Part shown: positions 18,554 through 26,941 of the stretch, piece after piece | Numbering within the stretch: the stretch's first letter is position 1 | Layout: each line of letters begins with the position of its first letter | Assembly: GCF_001708405.1 (NCBI RefSeq) | Contig: NZ_CP012418.1 | Coordinates: 496,001 to 560,000 of the forward strand | Origin: Kangiella sediminilitoris | GTDB taxonomy: Bacteria > Pseudomonadota > Gammaproteobacteria > Enterobacterales > Kangiellaceae | Reading direction: 5' to 3' | DNA: 64,000 bases | Position numbers and translations under genes: made by a program | The notes under the pieces: generated by a model | Seen by the model: the letters and a program-made list of their open reading frames with translations, nothing else | Database searches by the model: none | Told to the model about the DNA's origin: nothing

Positions 18554-19477
18554 TTAGCTTTTTGGTAAGAAGTTTTCAGCGACCATGCAGCGGGCACTGC
18601 CACCACCTATTGTTTCAATGGTTTTTATGTCGCAGCAAATAAGTCTACCGTGGGCTTCAAGCTGTTGTTTCTGCTTTTTGTCAAAGCCCTGAAAAGCTGT
18701 CTGTGACATGACAATGACGGGCTCATTCTGCTGATTACGGAGCTGCAGTATATTGGCGCAAAAAGCCTGTTCTGCCTGCTGGTGGTCGATATTAATAATT
18801 TGCTTATTGTCATCGTGTAAGCTGCTGAGAAGAGATTCTCGCTCTTCCGCATCGGCAATGGATTCCAGGCATATCACCGCGAACTGTTCACCCACACTCA
18901 TCATGACGTTGGTATGATAGAAGGGAGTGCCCTTGCTACTCGTACTATGAAAGGATATTGGGTGGTAGCCTCTATCTCTACAGTATTGCTCGAAAAGATC
19001 CTGTTCGCATCGCTCAGATAGGGTGGCATAGGCTTTACCCTTAAGATGGTCAAAAACCATGGCGCCAGTTCCTTCGAGGACCTGGTTACCTTGTCTCAGG
19101 TCATGAGTCACTCTAGGATTATAGCCATTGTACTCCAGCAGGCGTGTTAGTGCATCCAGACGGGCCTCTTGCTTGCGATTGGCTGCCTTCATAGGAAAGA
19201 TATCAATACTTCCATCCGCTCTGGTGCAAAACCAATTATTTGGAAAGACGGCATCAGGCATTTCGGGATCGCCCTGCCTTTTATTCAATAATAATACTTC
19301 TAAATGGTGGTCGCGTAGCTGATTGACCATGACATTAAATTCTTCGAGAGCGCTTTCTTTAACCAGGTAGTGAGGCTGCTCTACTTTATTTTGAAATTCA
19401 TTATCCTGCGCCGTTTCTTCATTAAAATGAAAATCGGTTGGCGGAACCATGATAATTGAATGAGTGGTATGCGACAT
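18554..19477 (-). CDS. ctlX: CtlX-like citrulline/arginine-type amidinohydrolase
   Basis: 307 residues of the amidinotransferase/arginine deiminase fold. Typical patterns are MVPPTDFHFNEETAQDN at the N-terminus, DAVFPNNWFCT (Asp/Asn pocket), FHTNV-like HTNVMMSVGEQFAV (catalytic His region) and a C-terminal GGGSARCM with the nucleophilic Cys. CtlX is a citrulline utilisation hydrolase; other members hydrolyse related guanidino or ureido compounds. The start at 19477 matches family N-termini better than an upstream in-frame codon at 19528. No clear Shine-Dalgarno sequence is seen. A terminator-like hairpin lies just upstream. Confidence 0.82.
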   Translation of the reverse strand: MSHTTHSIIMVPPTDFHFNEETAQDNEFQNKVEQPHYLVKESALEEFNVMVNQLRDHHLEVLLLNKRQGDPEMPDAVFPNNWFCTRADGSIDIFPMKAANRKQEARLDALTRLLEYNGYNPRVTHDLRQGNQVLEGTGAMVFDHLKGKAYATLSERCEQDLFEQYCRDRGYHPISFHSTSSKGTPFYHTNVMMSVGEQFAVICLESIADAEERESLLSSLHDDNKQIINIDHQQAEQAFCANILQLRNQQNEPVIVMSQTAFQGFDKKQKQQLEAHGRLICCDIKTIETIGGGSARCMVAENFLPKS

Positions 19478-19511
19478 AGGTAGGAGAATTAAAGAGTCAT
19501 TTTCGTAAGAT

Positions 19512-19538
19512 AAAAAAAAGGCTTGCAATGTGCAAGCC
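19512..19538 (-). terminator. Terminator-like hairpin in the ctlX leader
   Basis: GGCTTGCA-CAT-TGCAAGCC on the minus strand, followed by eight T. It lies 35 nt before the ctlX start in the same direction, so it is either an attenuator or the end of a short upstream transcript. Confidence 0.6.
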
Positions 19539-19623
19539 GTATATTAGCAATCTGCGGGTCATAAGGACCAAATGGGGGTAGGTATATAAAACATGCCCGC
19601 TCGCTAACCAAAGGAGTCAGTCT

Positions 19624-19692
19624 ATGAAACTTAAATTACCAACTTACCAGAAGTATCCTTCTGGTCGGAATAAGCAAAGCTCATTCGCTTAA
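19624..19692 (+). CDS. Candidate 22-residue peptide (leader or small protein)
   Basis: ATG preceded by a strong AAAGGAG site at 7-nt spacing. The open frame encodes MKLKLPTYQKYPSGRNKQSS plus Phe-Ala and a TAA stop. It is basic and has no membrane segment. A perfect AT-rich inverted repeat begins 9 nt after the stop. I do not recognise the peptide. It could be a leader peptide for the downstream LysR gene or an independent small protein. Confidence 0.45.
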   Translation: MKLKLPTYQKYPSGRNKQSSFA

Positions 19693-19700
19693 ACCAACAG

Positions 19701-19733
19701 TGTTAATTTTTTTAATCATTAAAAAAATTAACA
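19701..19733. repeat. Perfect 15-bp AT-rich inverted repeat
   Basis: Arms TGTTAATTTTTTTAA and TTAAAAAAATTAACA separated by TCA. It follows the small open frame and could act as a transcription terminator (weak stem, all A-T rich) or as a binding site for a dimeric regulator. Confidence 0.6.
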
Positions 19734-19759
19734 AAGTGTTTGCCTTTTCATAAGGGTAT

Positions 19760-19788
19760 TTGACAAAATAGAAGCGTCTGGCAAATAT
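19760..19788 (+). promoter_or_regulatory. Candidate sigma-70 promoter for the LysR gene
   Basis: TTGACA (19760-19765), a 17-bp spacer and AAATAT (19783-19788). The -35 is perfect, the -10 is weak. It lies about 140 nt before the LysR start; the rest of that gap holds no other gene that I can see. Confidence 0.4.
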
Positions 19789-19926
19789 TTGTCTAAGCCA
19801 AGTCCTGCTTAAGAGCTGGTTTGGCGTTGCCCCTCAAGGCAGGTCAAATAATATACAGTTGTATGACCAGATTCAAACGATATTTTTTCATGATTCAGAT
19901 TAAAAAAATTAATGTAAGGAGCGGTA

Positions 19927-20832
19927 ATGCCTAGAAGGTTGCCCCCACTAAATAGCCTGAGAGCTTTTGAGGCTGCTGCGCGCCACTTGAGTTTTACTAA
20001 AGCGGCTGAAGAACTATTTGTTACACAGGCTGCAATCAGCCATCAAATCAAAGCATTAGAAGACTATCTTGGCGTTGAGTTATTCATCCGAAGGAACCGG
20101 AAGTTATTGTTGACAGATGAAGGCCAGCTTTATTGGCCAAAGATCCGTGATATTTTTGAAAAATTAGTTAATGCCACTGAGCAGGTTAAAGCACAGGGTG
20201 CTACCGGCTCTCTAACGGTAAGTGTTATTCCAACCTTTGCGACTTTATGGTTGGTTCCCCGCCTTGCGGAGTTTAGCCAGCTTTATCCTGAAATTGATGT
20301 TCGAATCAAAGCGTCAGATACAGAAGTTGATTTTGTACGCGAAGACGTGGACATCGCGGTATATTATGGCAAGGGTGAGTACCAGGGCTTACATTGTGAT
20401 CAACTATTCCAGGAGCACCTTACACCTGTTTGCTCACCCGGACTGGCTGAGTCAGGCACGCTTAACACCCCGCAGGATCTGGCTAATCATACATTGCTAC
20501 ATGATGCGACTACAGAAGAATGGCGGACCTGGATTAAACATGCCGACGTTAAGGGGGTAAATCCAGATCAGGGCCCTGTTTTCAGTCATTCCGGGATGGT
20601 ACTTCAGGCAGCTCGACATGGTCAGGGCGTTGCCATGGGGCATAGTGTCTTGTCCCAGATGGATTTGGATTCAGCTCGTCTGGTTGCACCATTCGATATT
20701 GTGGTCGACAGTGGTTACTCTTATGACTTGGTCTGTCCGGAAAACTCGCACGATCGTCCTAAAATTGTAGCTTTCCGTGAGTGGTTACTATCGAAAGTTA
20801 ACGAAGACGTTGATGACGAAGTTTTATATTGA
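19927..20832 (+). CDS. LysR-family regulator, GcvA-like
   Basis: 301 residues. The N-terminal winged helix (about 1-65; LNSLRAFEAAARHLSFTKAA, then QAAISHQIKALEDYLGVELF) is typical of the GcvA/AmpR subgroup. An effector-binding domain follows (about 90-295) with SVIPTFATLWLVPRL. GcvA in enteric bacteria controls glycine cleavage genes; the target here is unknown. The neighbouring glutamate dehydrogenase and ctlX suggest amino-acid metabolism. AAGGAG precedes the ATG. Confidence 0.88.
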   Translation: MPRRLPPLNSLRAFEAAARHLSFTKAAEELFVTQAAISHQIKALEDYLGVELFIRRNRKLLLTDEGQLYWPKIRDIFEKLVNATEQVKAQGATGSLTVSVIPTFATLWLVPRLAEFSQLYPEIDVRIKASDTEVDFVREDVDIAVYYGKGEYQGLHCDQLFQEHLTPVCSPGLAESGTLNTPQDLANHTLLHDATTEEWRTWIKHADVKGVNPDQGPVFSHSGMVLQAARHGQGVAMGHSVLSQMDLDSARLVAPFDIVVDSGYSYDLVCPENSHDRPKIVAFREWLLSKVNEDVDDEVLY

Positions 20833-20834
20833 TC

Positions 20835-20865
20835 AAAAAAAAGGCGCTGGTTAGCGCCTTTTTTT
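20835..20865. terminator. Bidirectional intrinsic terminator
   Basis: Eight A, GGCGCT-GGTT-AGCGCC, seven T, between the convergent LysR and glutamate dehydrogenase genes. Confidence 0.92.
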
Positions 20866-20877
20866 ATACCGACTTGA

Positions 20878-22170
20878 TTAGGCCTCGCTGGAATTGAAGT
20901 AGTCACGAGTACCGTGAGCCTCCACGGCTTCCCCAATTCTTCGGAAAGCTAGAGTATAGGCTGCATTTCTCATACTACGGTTTTCTGATTTTGCCAAATC
21001 CCAGACTTCATTAAAGCTTTTACCCATGATTTTGCCCAGTCTTTCGTGGACAGTATCAAGATCCCAAGCGTAGCCGGAGCGATTTTGTACCCATTCAAAA
21101 TAAGATACTGTAACACCCCCAGCATTGGCGAGAACATCAGGTACCACATGTATTTCTCTTTCATGAAGTATATGATCGACGTCACTTAATACAGGGCCGT
21201 TGGCAACTTCAACAATGTAGTTAGCTTTGATGTTATCGACGTTATGTTTTCCGATAACACCATCCAGAGCCGCAGGGATCAGTATATCCACATCCAGCTC
21301 CAATAATTCCTCATTACTGATTGGGGAATGCTCGACCTGCTCACAAACGGAGTGTGTGCAATAGACCGCCTTAACCTGACGAGTGCGCTGCTTTTCCTTA
21401 TAGATACTTGGGACATCAAAGCCTTTATCTGAGTGGATACCACCACGAGAGTCACTTATAGCAACAATTTTGTAACCTCTCTCATGTAGCAATCGAGCTG
21501 CATGGTAACCCCCATTACCGAAGCCCTGAACCGCAACGGTAATGTTTTCTGGTTTCCAGTTGTGTTTCTTTTCTAATTCAAGAATGCATAGGTAAGCACC
21601 TCGGCCAGTGGCATCATCACGCCCTAGACTTCCGCCTAAACTGATAGGCTTACCGGTGATAACACCAGGAGCTTTTTGGCGAGTAATGTGTTCATATTCA
21701 TCCATCATCCAGCCCATGATACGTTCATTGGTGTAAACGTCTGGTGCCGGAATATCGCGGTCAGGACTGATAATATCAGCCATTTGGCGGACGTATGAAC
21801 GGGATAGTCGTTCTAATTCCATGCGCGATAACTGTTTAGGATCAACCGTGACACCGCCTTTACCACCACCATAGGGTAAACCGACAATAGCACATTTAAT
21901 TGTCATCCAAAGGGCTAAGGCCTGTACTTCGGGCTGATTAACATCAGGGTGATAACGGATACCGCCCTTTGTTGGTCCTAGTGCGTTATTGTAGCGGCAG
22001 CGATAGGCCGTAAAATATTGAGTTGAGCCATCATCCATGCGGACGGGAAGTGAGGCCGTCAGTGTGCGCATTGGCTGCATCAGGCTGTCAATAACCTCAG
22101 GGTTAACTCCGGCGTTTTCGCCAATTTCGCGAACTCGTGATAAAGCGTCCTGATAAATTTTTTCGGACAT
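20878..22170 (-). CDS. Glu/Leu/Phe/Val dehydrogenase family, likely glutamate dehydrogenase
   Basis: 430 residues, the length of hexameric glutamate dehydrogenases. The substrate-binding and catalytic Lys region KCAIVGLPYGGGKGGVTVDP (about 87-106) and the dinucleotide-binding loop GFGNGGYHAA (about 213-222) are intact. The acidic residues expected for NAD or the pattern for NADP preference cannot be judged safely by eye. The enzyme interconverts glutamate and 2-oxoglutarate plus ammonia. An AGGGAGAG leader precedes the ATG. Confidence 0.9.
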   Translation of the reverse strand: MSEKIYQDALSRVREIGENAGVNPEVIDSLMQPMRTLTASLPVRMDDGSTQYFTAYRCRYNNALGPTKGGIRYHPDVNQPEVQALALWMTIKCAIVGLPYGGGKGGVTVDPKQLSRMELERLSRSYVRQMADIISPDRDIPAPDVYTNERIMGWMMDEYEHITRQKAPGVITGKPISLGGSLGRDDATGRGAYLCILELEKKHNWKPENITVAVQGFGNGGYHAARLLHERGYKIVAISDSRGGIHSDKGFDVPSIYKEKQRTRQVKAVYCTHSVCEQVEHSPISNEELLELDVDILIPAALDGVIGKHNVDNIKANYIVEVANGPVLSDVDHILHEREIHVVPDVLANAGGVTVSYFEWVQNRSGYAWDLDTVHERLGKIMGKSFNEVWDLAKSENRSMRNAAYTLAFRRIGEAVEAHGTRDYFNSSEA

Positions 22171-22325
22171 AATCTCTCCCTAGTTTTTAAGAGATCTATG
22201 AAATATAGGCGATGGTTATAACATGTGCCTTTAAGAAATCAAAATATGGAGTCTGAATTTAGAGCTGGTCGGAGTTTATAATTTTCGATATAACAGTAGG
22301 CATTAGTAAACTAAATTGACCATTT

Positions 22326-23120
22326 ATGAGTACTCTTAAGAATAAAACAATTTGGATAACGGGAGCCTCTTCCGGTATTGGTGAGGCTCTTGCATATGAG
22401 TGCGCGCGTCATGGTGCTAGGCTCGTTTTGTCCGCTCGTCGAAAGGATGAGTTAGAGCGAGTGGTAGCCCATTGTGAAGGTAGAGACAAGCATATTATTG
22501 TTGGCATGGACTTAGCTGATAGTAACGGCTTTACTGATTTAGCTGACAAAGTCTGGCAGCAGACAAATGGTGTTGATTTATTAATTAATAATGCCGGCTT
22601 GAGTCAGCGGGCGCTAGTGATGGATACCTCTCTGGATGTACATAGGACAATTATGGAGATAAATTATTTTGGTACGGTGGCATTAACACAAGCCATACTT
22701 CCACTGATGTTAGAACGGGGAGCGGGTGGTGTTATTACAGTTAGCTCTCTAGTCGGCAAATTTACTACGCCATTACGTTCGGCCTATGCTGCATCAAAGC
22801 ATGCGATTACTGCTTATATGGATAGTCTGCGTGCTGAGTTACATGACACAGGCTTACAGTTCACAACCATCTATCCAGGGTTCATACATACGAACCTCAC
22901 ATATAAAGCACTTTTGGGAGATGGTACGGAGCAGAACACAATGGATCGTGCACAGAAAGAAGGCATGCCTCCCGAAGTCTGTGCAAGTAAGATTATGAAA
23001 GCCTATATGAAGGGCAAGGACGAAGCTTTTGTTGGCGGTAAGGAAACCAGAGCGGTATTACTGAAAAGACTATTCCCCAAACTATTTGCAAAAATAGTTC
23101 GTAAGGCGAAAGTAACCTAG
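22326..23120 (+). CDS. Short-chain dehydrogenase/reductase
   Basis: 264 residues. Cofactor loop TGASSGIGEALA (about 11-22), NNAG at about 90, catalytic Ser in TVSSLVGK and YAASKHAI for the Tyr-Lys pair. Arg residues after the glycine loop (SARRKDEL) suggest NADP. The basic C-terminus (KRLFPKLFAKIVRKAKVT) is amphipathic and may touch the membrane, as in DHRS7-like members. Substrate unknown. No strong ribosome site is seen before the ATG. Confidence 0.85.
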   Translation: MSTLKNKTIWITGASSGIGEALAYECARHGARLVLSARRKDELERVVAHCEGRDKHIIVGMDLADSNGFTDLADKVWQQTNGVDLLINNAGLSQRALVMDTSLDVHRTIMEINYFGTVALTQAILPLMLERGAGGVITVSSLVGKFTTPLRSAYAASKHAITAYMDSLRAELHDTGLQFTTIYPGFIHTNLTYKALLGDGTEQNTMDRAQKEGMPPEVCASKIMKAYMKGKDEAFVGGKETRAVLLKRLFPKLFAKIVRKAKVT

Positions 23121-23137
23121 TCGTAAAAAGCCGAAAG

Positions 23138-24826
23138 TTAGATATGCACTCTACCTTTCTGCTTAACTTTACCTTTAACTAGAATTTCATCAGCCTGTTC
23201 AATAAGCTCTTCTGCGGTTGTTGCAATTTGTGGGTTAGTGGTCACGCCCCCGAGCGTCACGCTGATCGATACCGGTGCTTTATTTTGAAGTACTATGGGT
23301 TCCTGCGTGATATTGTTATGAATACGTTTCAAAAGTTGGAATGCATCATGCTCGTCAGAAACTTGGGCCGCGACTATGAATTCGTCACCGCCATAACGCC
23401 CCAATAGATCAAACTCACGTAAAGTATCCTTGGTTCTTTTAGCTACCGTTCTTAAAACGAGATCACCCGTTAAATGGTTGTGCTGGTCATTAAATTGCTT
23501 GAAATAATCAATATCGATTAGAGCCAGGACCATAGTGTCTTCTGAGCGATGAATTCGGTGAAGTTCTTCATTCAGTCTCTCTATAAATGAGGAGCGTCTC
23601 AAGCAATTAGTTAAATAGTCGTAAGTAGCGTTACGGTAGTACTGCCAATGCTTGTGGATTAGTATCAGTGTTATGACTATAAATATTGCGATGATAAAAA
23701 TGGGGGATACCAGCCCTTCAAGACCACTCATAAAAGTTGGTACAAGCTGCAGGTCGACCATAAAGTCAAATAGTACGGCGCCAATGAAAACCACAATAGT
23801 CCATGCCATCAGTCTGGCATAGGGCAGTTTATCTTTTATTGCCTGATAAAAAAGGTAAAAATAAAACGGGATCAATACGACAATACTAATCGCTTGTAGC
23901 AAGTGAACAATATGGTAAATCGAGTCAATATGGATAAAAACCGCAGCCAGACTAATCAGCGACAATAACCATATCAGTGGTAATCTAAACCACTTAGACA
24001 CTTTGCATTTAAAGAAGTTGGTCAGGAATAGAAAGAATAATAGTGTCAGAACCCCGAATAATAAAATGTTCAATCTAAAAATAATATTGAGGTGAACCCC
24101 TGACGCGAATATGAAGTGTGAGTAGGTCAGAATATAAACTGCTTCACCAATGCAGAACAAACCAAAGTAAAGATGGTCTCTGTTTTGTTTTTGTGCAGCA
24201 AAATAGAAAAACTGTACTGCAGAGATAATGAGCATCAAGCCCACATAGAGCATTAGTAATCCCTCGTGAGCAATCAGTGTGTCCTGTATAGTGGTGGTTT
24301 CATTGATCGTCGGGATACCGGAACTCATGCCACCTTGCCGCGCATGGTTATAGACTTTTATGACCAGCTCATTTGCCTGCTCTTTTCCATATAGCAGGTA
24401 ATTATTGGGAATAGGGTAGTTACGTGAATATAAAGTAGCTTTTTCGAAATCAGGTGGGAAGCGACCTGTCTGACCCAATAACTTTCCATTCAGATAAATT
24501 TCATCCGCGTCTCGCAAGTGAGGAATGGAAAGGGATAACTGTAAGTTTTTGGCGGCTTTTTCAAGACGAAACTTATTAGTATAGATAGCCATTCCATCAT
24601 AGTCTGGGAAGCTGTCCTCAATGGCACCAAGGCGTTTCTGTACCTTACAATCCGTTTTGTCATTATCGTCCGTAGCTACGTCAACACATAAAGCCCAGTT
24701 ACTTTCAAGCTTTAAAGGAAGCGCCTGAGGAGGAGTTTGTTCATTACTTGAATGCGCAGCAAAAAGCCTGTCAGATAATAGCAAGCTGAACAATACGCAA
24801 GATAAGAGTAATAATTTTTGTTTGAT
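23138..24826 (-). CDS. Diguanylate cyclase with 7TMR-DISM sensor, apparent AUC start
   Basis: 562 residues from 24826. A signal peptide is followed by an extracytoplasmic beta-sandwich domain (about 30-185, DISMED2-like), seven membrane helices (about 190-390) and a GGDEF domain (about 400-560) with intact GRYGGDEF. An RxxD inhibitory site (REFD) lies five residues before it. The product would be cyclic di-GMP. The first standard start is a TTG at 24793, which would cut the signal peptide in half. The ideal AGGAGG site (24839-24834) instead points to an ATC codon at 24826, beginning a classic KQKLLLLSCVLFSLLL signal sequence. Confidence 0.85.
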   Translation of the reverse strand: MKQKLLLLSCVLFSLLLSDRLFAAHSSNEQTPPQALPLKLESNWALCVDVATDDNDKTDCKVQKRLGAIEDSFPDYDGMAIYTNKFRLEKAAKNLQLSLSIPHLRDADEIYLNGKLLGQTGRFPPDFEKATLYSRNYPIPNNYLLYGKEQANELVIKVYNHARQGGMSSGIPTINETTTIQDTLIAHEGLLMLYVGLMLIISAVQFFYFAAQKQNRDHLYFGLFCIGEAVYILTYSHFIFASGVHLNIIFRLNILLFGVLTLLFFLFLTNFFKCKVSKWFRLPLIWLLSLISLAAVFIHIDSIYHIVHLLQAISIVVLIPFYFYLFYQAIKDKLPYARLMAWTIVVFIGAVLFDFMVDLQLVPTFMSGLEGLVSPIFIIAIFIVITLILIHKHWQYYRNATYDYLTNCLRRSSFIERLNEELHRIHRSEDTMVLALIDIDYFKQFNDQHNHLTGDLVLRTVAKRTKDTLREFDLLGRYGGDEFIVAAQVSDEHDAFQLLKRIHNNITQEPIVLQNKAPVSISVTLGGVTTNPQIATTAEELIEQADEILVKGKVKQKGRVHI

Positions 24827-24895
24827 GGTGCTCCCTCCTTAGTAGCATCCTATGTCAATCCTTGAGGCTTTGCAAAGCTTATGAGAGTAGTCTAA

Positions 24896-24940
24896 TGAAA
24901 AATTTTAAGGCCGTGTCAGAGAGTCCCTGACACAGCCTTA
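24896..24940 (-). terminator. Intrinsic terminator of the M28 peptidase gene
   Basis: A 14-bp stem (24906-24919 with 24927-24940) that pairs fully only on the minus strand, where the one mismatch becomes a G-U pair. It is followed by AAAATTTTT. Confidence 0.72.
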
Positions 24941-24964
24941 ATTTGATTGGCTTAAAACTATCTG

Positions 24965-26716
24965 TTACTTAGTCTGTTGCATACTTTTGTCACGGATAGC
25001 TTTAAACTCTGTACCTTCATACCAGTTCGGGTAATTACCGCTGTTACTCAGCAGATAGCCAGCTTCGAAGAAGATGCGGATATCTTCCATCGCAGCGTTC
25101 CAAACCCAGTCTTCCTGATATTCGTCACAAAGGTTGTGATAGCACTCACTACGCATAGCGTCCCATTTCTCTGCAGCCGCTTTATCAGCATCATCACGAT
25201 ACTCAGTACCGCCTCCACCATAGACCGCTGGAACACCAAATTTAGCCAGGCTGAAATGATCTGAGCGATAATAGCCACCGCGCTCCGGTTTGCTTTCAGG
25301 GCGTAATTCACGACCTTGACGTTTGGCTGCTTGTTCAACGTAGGTTTCAACTTCTGACTTTGGATAGCCGACCACAGTAAAATCTTTCATACGGCCGCTC
25401 ATGTTCATGCTGTCAATATTGAAAGCACCCACAATTTTGTTAAGAGGGACTATAGGATTGGCAGCAAAATATTTAGAACCTAAAAGACCCTGTTCTTCTG
25501 CAGTAACAGCAACAAAAGTTACGCTACGGTCAGGCGCTTCAGGCAATTGCTTAAAAGCTTGTGCAATACTGATAATGCCAGCTGTACCGGTTGCATTATC
25601 AATGGCACCGTTATATACGTGATCGCCTTCCATATTTGGACGAGATCCCAGGTGATCCCAGTGAGCCATGTAGATAACATGCTCGTCGGGCTTTTTCTTA
25701 CCAGGAATCGTCGCGATAACGTTTGCTGACTGAGATTCTTTAATGGTGTTACTGATGGAAACAGATGCTTTGCTGTCCAACGGAACCGGTTTAAAGTCTT
25801 TGCTCAAAGCTTTTTGTTGCATCTCGGCCAGTTCAAGTCCTGACTGTTTGAAGAGGCTGTGAGCCTGATCAAATGTAATCCACATCTCTGCATCCAGCTT
25901 TGGCTCATCACCAGTACTAGGCAGGTGGTATTGAGGACCAGACCAGCTACTGGACACCACATTCCAGCCATAAGAAGCTGGCGCTGTTTCATGAATAATG
26001 ATTGCACCCGCGGCACCTTGGCGTGCTGCTTCTTCATACTTATAGGTCCAGCGACCATAGTACGTCATTGCTTTACCTTGAAAGATTCCAGCGTCCGGCT
26101 GAGCAAAACCGGGGTCATTAATCAAAATAACTGCTGTTTTACCTTCCATATCAATGCCTTCATAATCGTTCCAGCCATATTCTGGTGCGACTACGCCATA
26201 CCCAACATAAACCAGATCAGAATCTTTCAACTCAATAGATTCTACTGTTTTAGCAGTACCTGCTACAAAGTCAGTACTATATTCTAGGGTCGAGTCGCCT
26301 AGCTGAAGCTGCATATTAGCGTCAGCTTCAATGCTGATTAATGGAACCTGCTGAAAATAGCTGTCGCCATTACCCGGCTCTGCACCAACGGCTTCAAACT
26401 CTGCTTTCAGGAATTCTGTAGTTTTGCGACCGCCTTCCGTCGCTGGGCTTCGACCAGCAAACTCATCTGTGGATAAGGTCTTAACACGCTCTTTATATTG
26501 CTCAAGATCTATATTGTCATAAGCAGTCAGAAAGCTGTTCTGTGCCTTAGATGAATCAGTGCTTGTCTTGTCAGTTTCAGCCTTCTTTGATGCAGTTGTT
26601 TCCTGCTGTTTAGTTTCTGCAGGTTTTGCCTCAGAGGCGGTTTCTGATGAACCGTTGTCATTACAGGCAGAAAGTAACAGTGCTGCAATGGATAAACTCA
26701 GGGTTGTTTTGTTCAT
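24965..26716 (-). CDS. M28-family metallopeptidase lipoprotein with PA domain
   Basis: 583 residues. A lipoprotein signal (LLLSAC, Cys at 18) and a low-complexity Ser/Thr/Lys linker (about 20-60) lead into a peptidase. Zinc ligands appear in MAHWDHLGS (His, Asp region), YNGAIDNATG (Asp), VTAEEQGLLGS (Glu-Glu), FNIDSM (Asp) and YYRSDHFSLA (His). A protease-associated domain is inserted between about 150 and 300. M28 enzymes are mostly aminopeptidases or carboxypeptidases. It is divergent from a DPP-type peptidase gene, and both suggest extracellular peptide use. Confidence 0.9.
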   Translation of the reverse strand: MNKTTLSLSIAALLLSACNDNGSSETASEAKPAETKQQETTASKKAETDKTSTDSSKAQNSFLTAYDNIDLEQYKERVKTLSTDEFAGRSPATEGGRKTTEFLKAEFEAVGAEPGNGDSYFQQVPLISIEADANMQLQLGDSTLEYSTDFVAGTAKTVESIELKDSDLVYVGYGVVAPEYGWNDYEGIDMEGKTAVILINDPGFAQPDAGIFQGKAMTYYGRWTYKYEEAARQGAAGAIIIHETAPASYGWNVVSSSWSGPQYHLPSTGDEPKLDAEMWITFDQAHSLFKQSGLELAEMQQKALSKDFKPVPLDSKASVSISNTIKESQSANVIATIPGKKKPDEHVIYMAHWDHLGSRPNMEGDHVYNGAIDNATGTAGIISIAQAFKQLPEAPDRSVTFVAVTAEEQGLLGSKYFAANPIVPLNKIVGAFNIDSMNMSGRMKDFTVVGYPKSEVETYVEQAAKRQGRELRPESKPERGGYYRSDHFSLAKFGVPAVYGGGGTEYRDDADKAAAEKWDAMRSECYHNLCDEYQEDWVWNAAMEDIRIFFEAGYLLSNSGNYPNWYEGTEFKAIRDKSMQQTK

Positions 26717-26941
26717 AGTACTACCTTTGGTCTGTTTAGTGGGCTCATATTACCCATGGCTAAGGCGAATCTCAATGATTTGATACAAAGGAAGGCGAAA
26801 TAATATTAGTTAACACTAATGTTCAGTGGCTTTAATGGTTACATCACTTGACTGTATGCACAGGGGGGGTAAGCTTTATACCTTGATAAACCCTTTCCAA
26901 GTGAATTTTTGGGTTCATATTTGTTAGTGGGAGTAATTCTA

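Noticed and set aside
19559-19594. Minus-strand 11-codon leader peptide before the ctlX hairpin
   Set aside because: The frame (MFYIPTPIWSL) lacks a good ribosome site and has no run of a regulatory codon, so I do not call it a gene.
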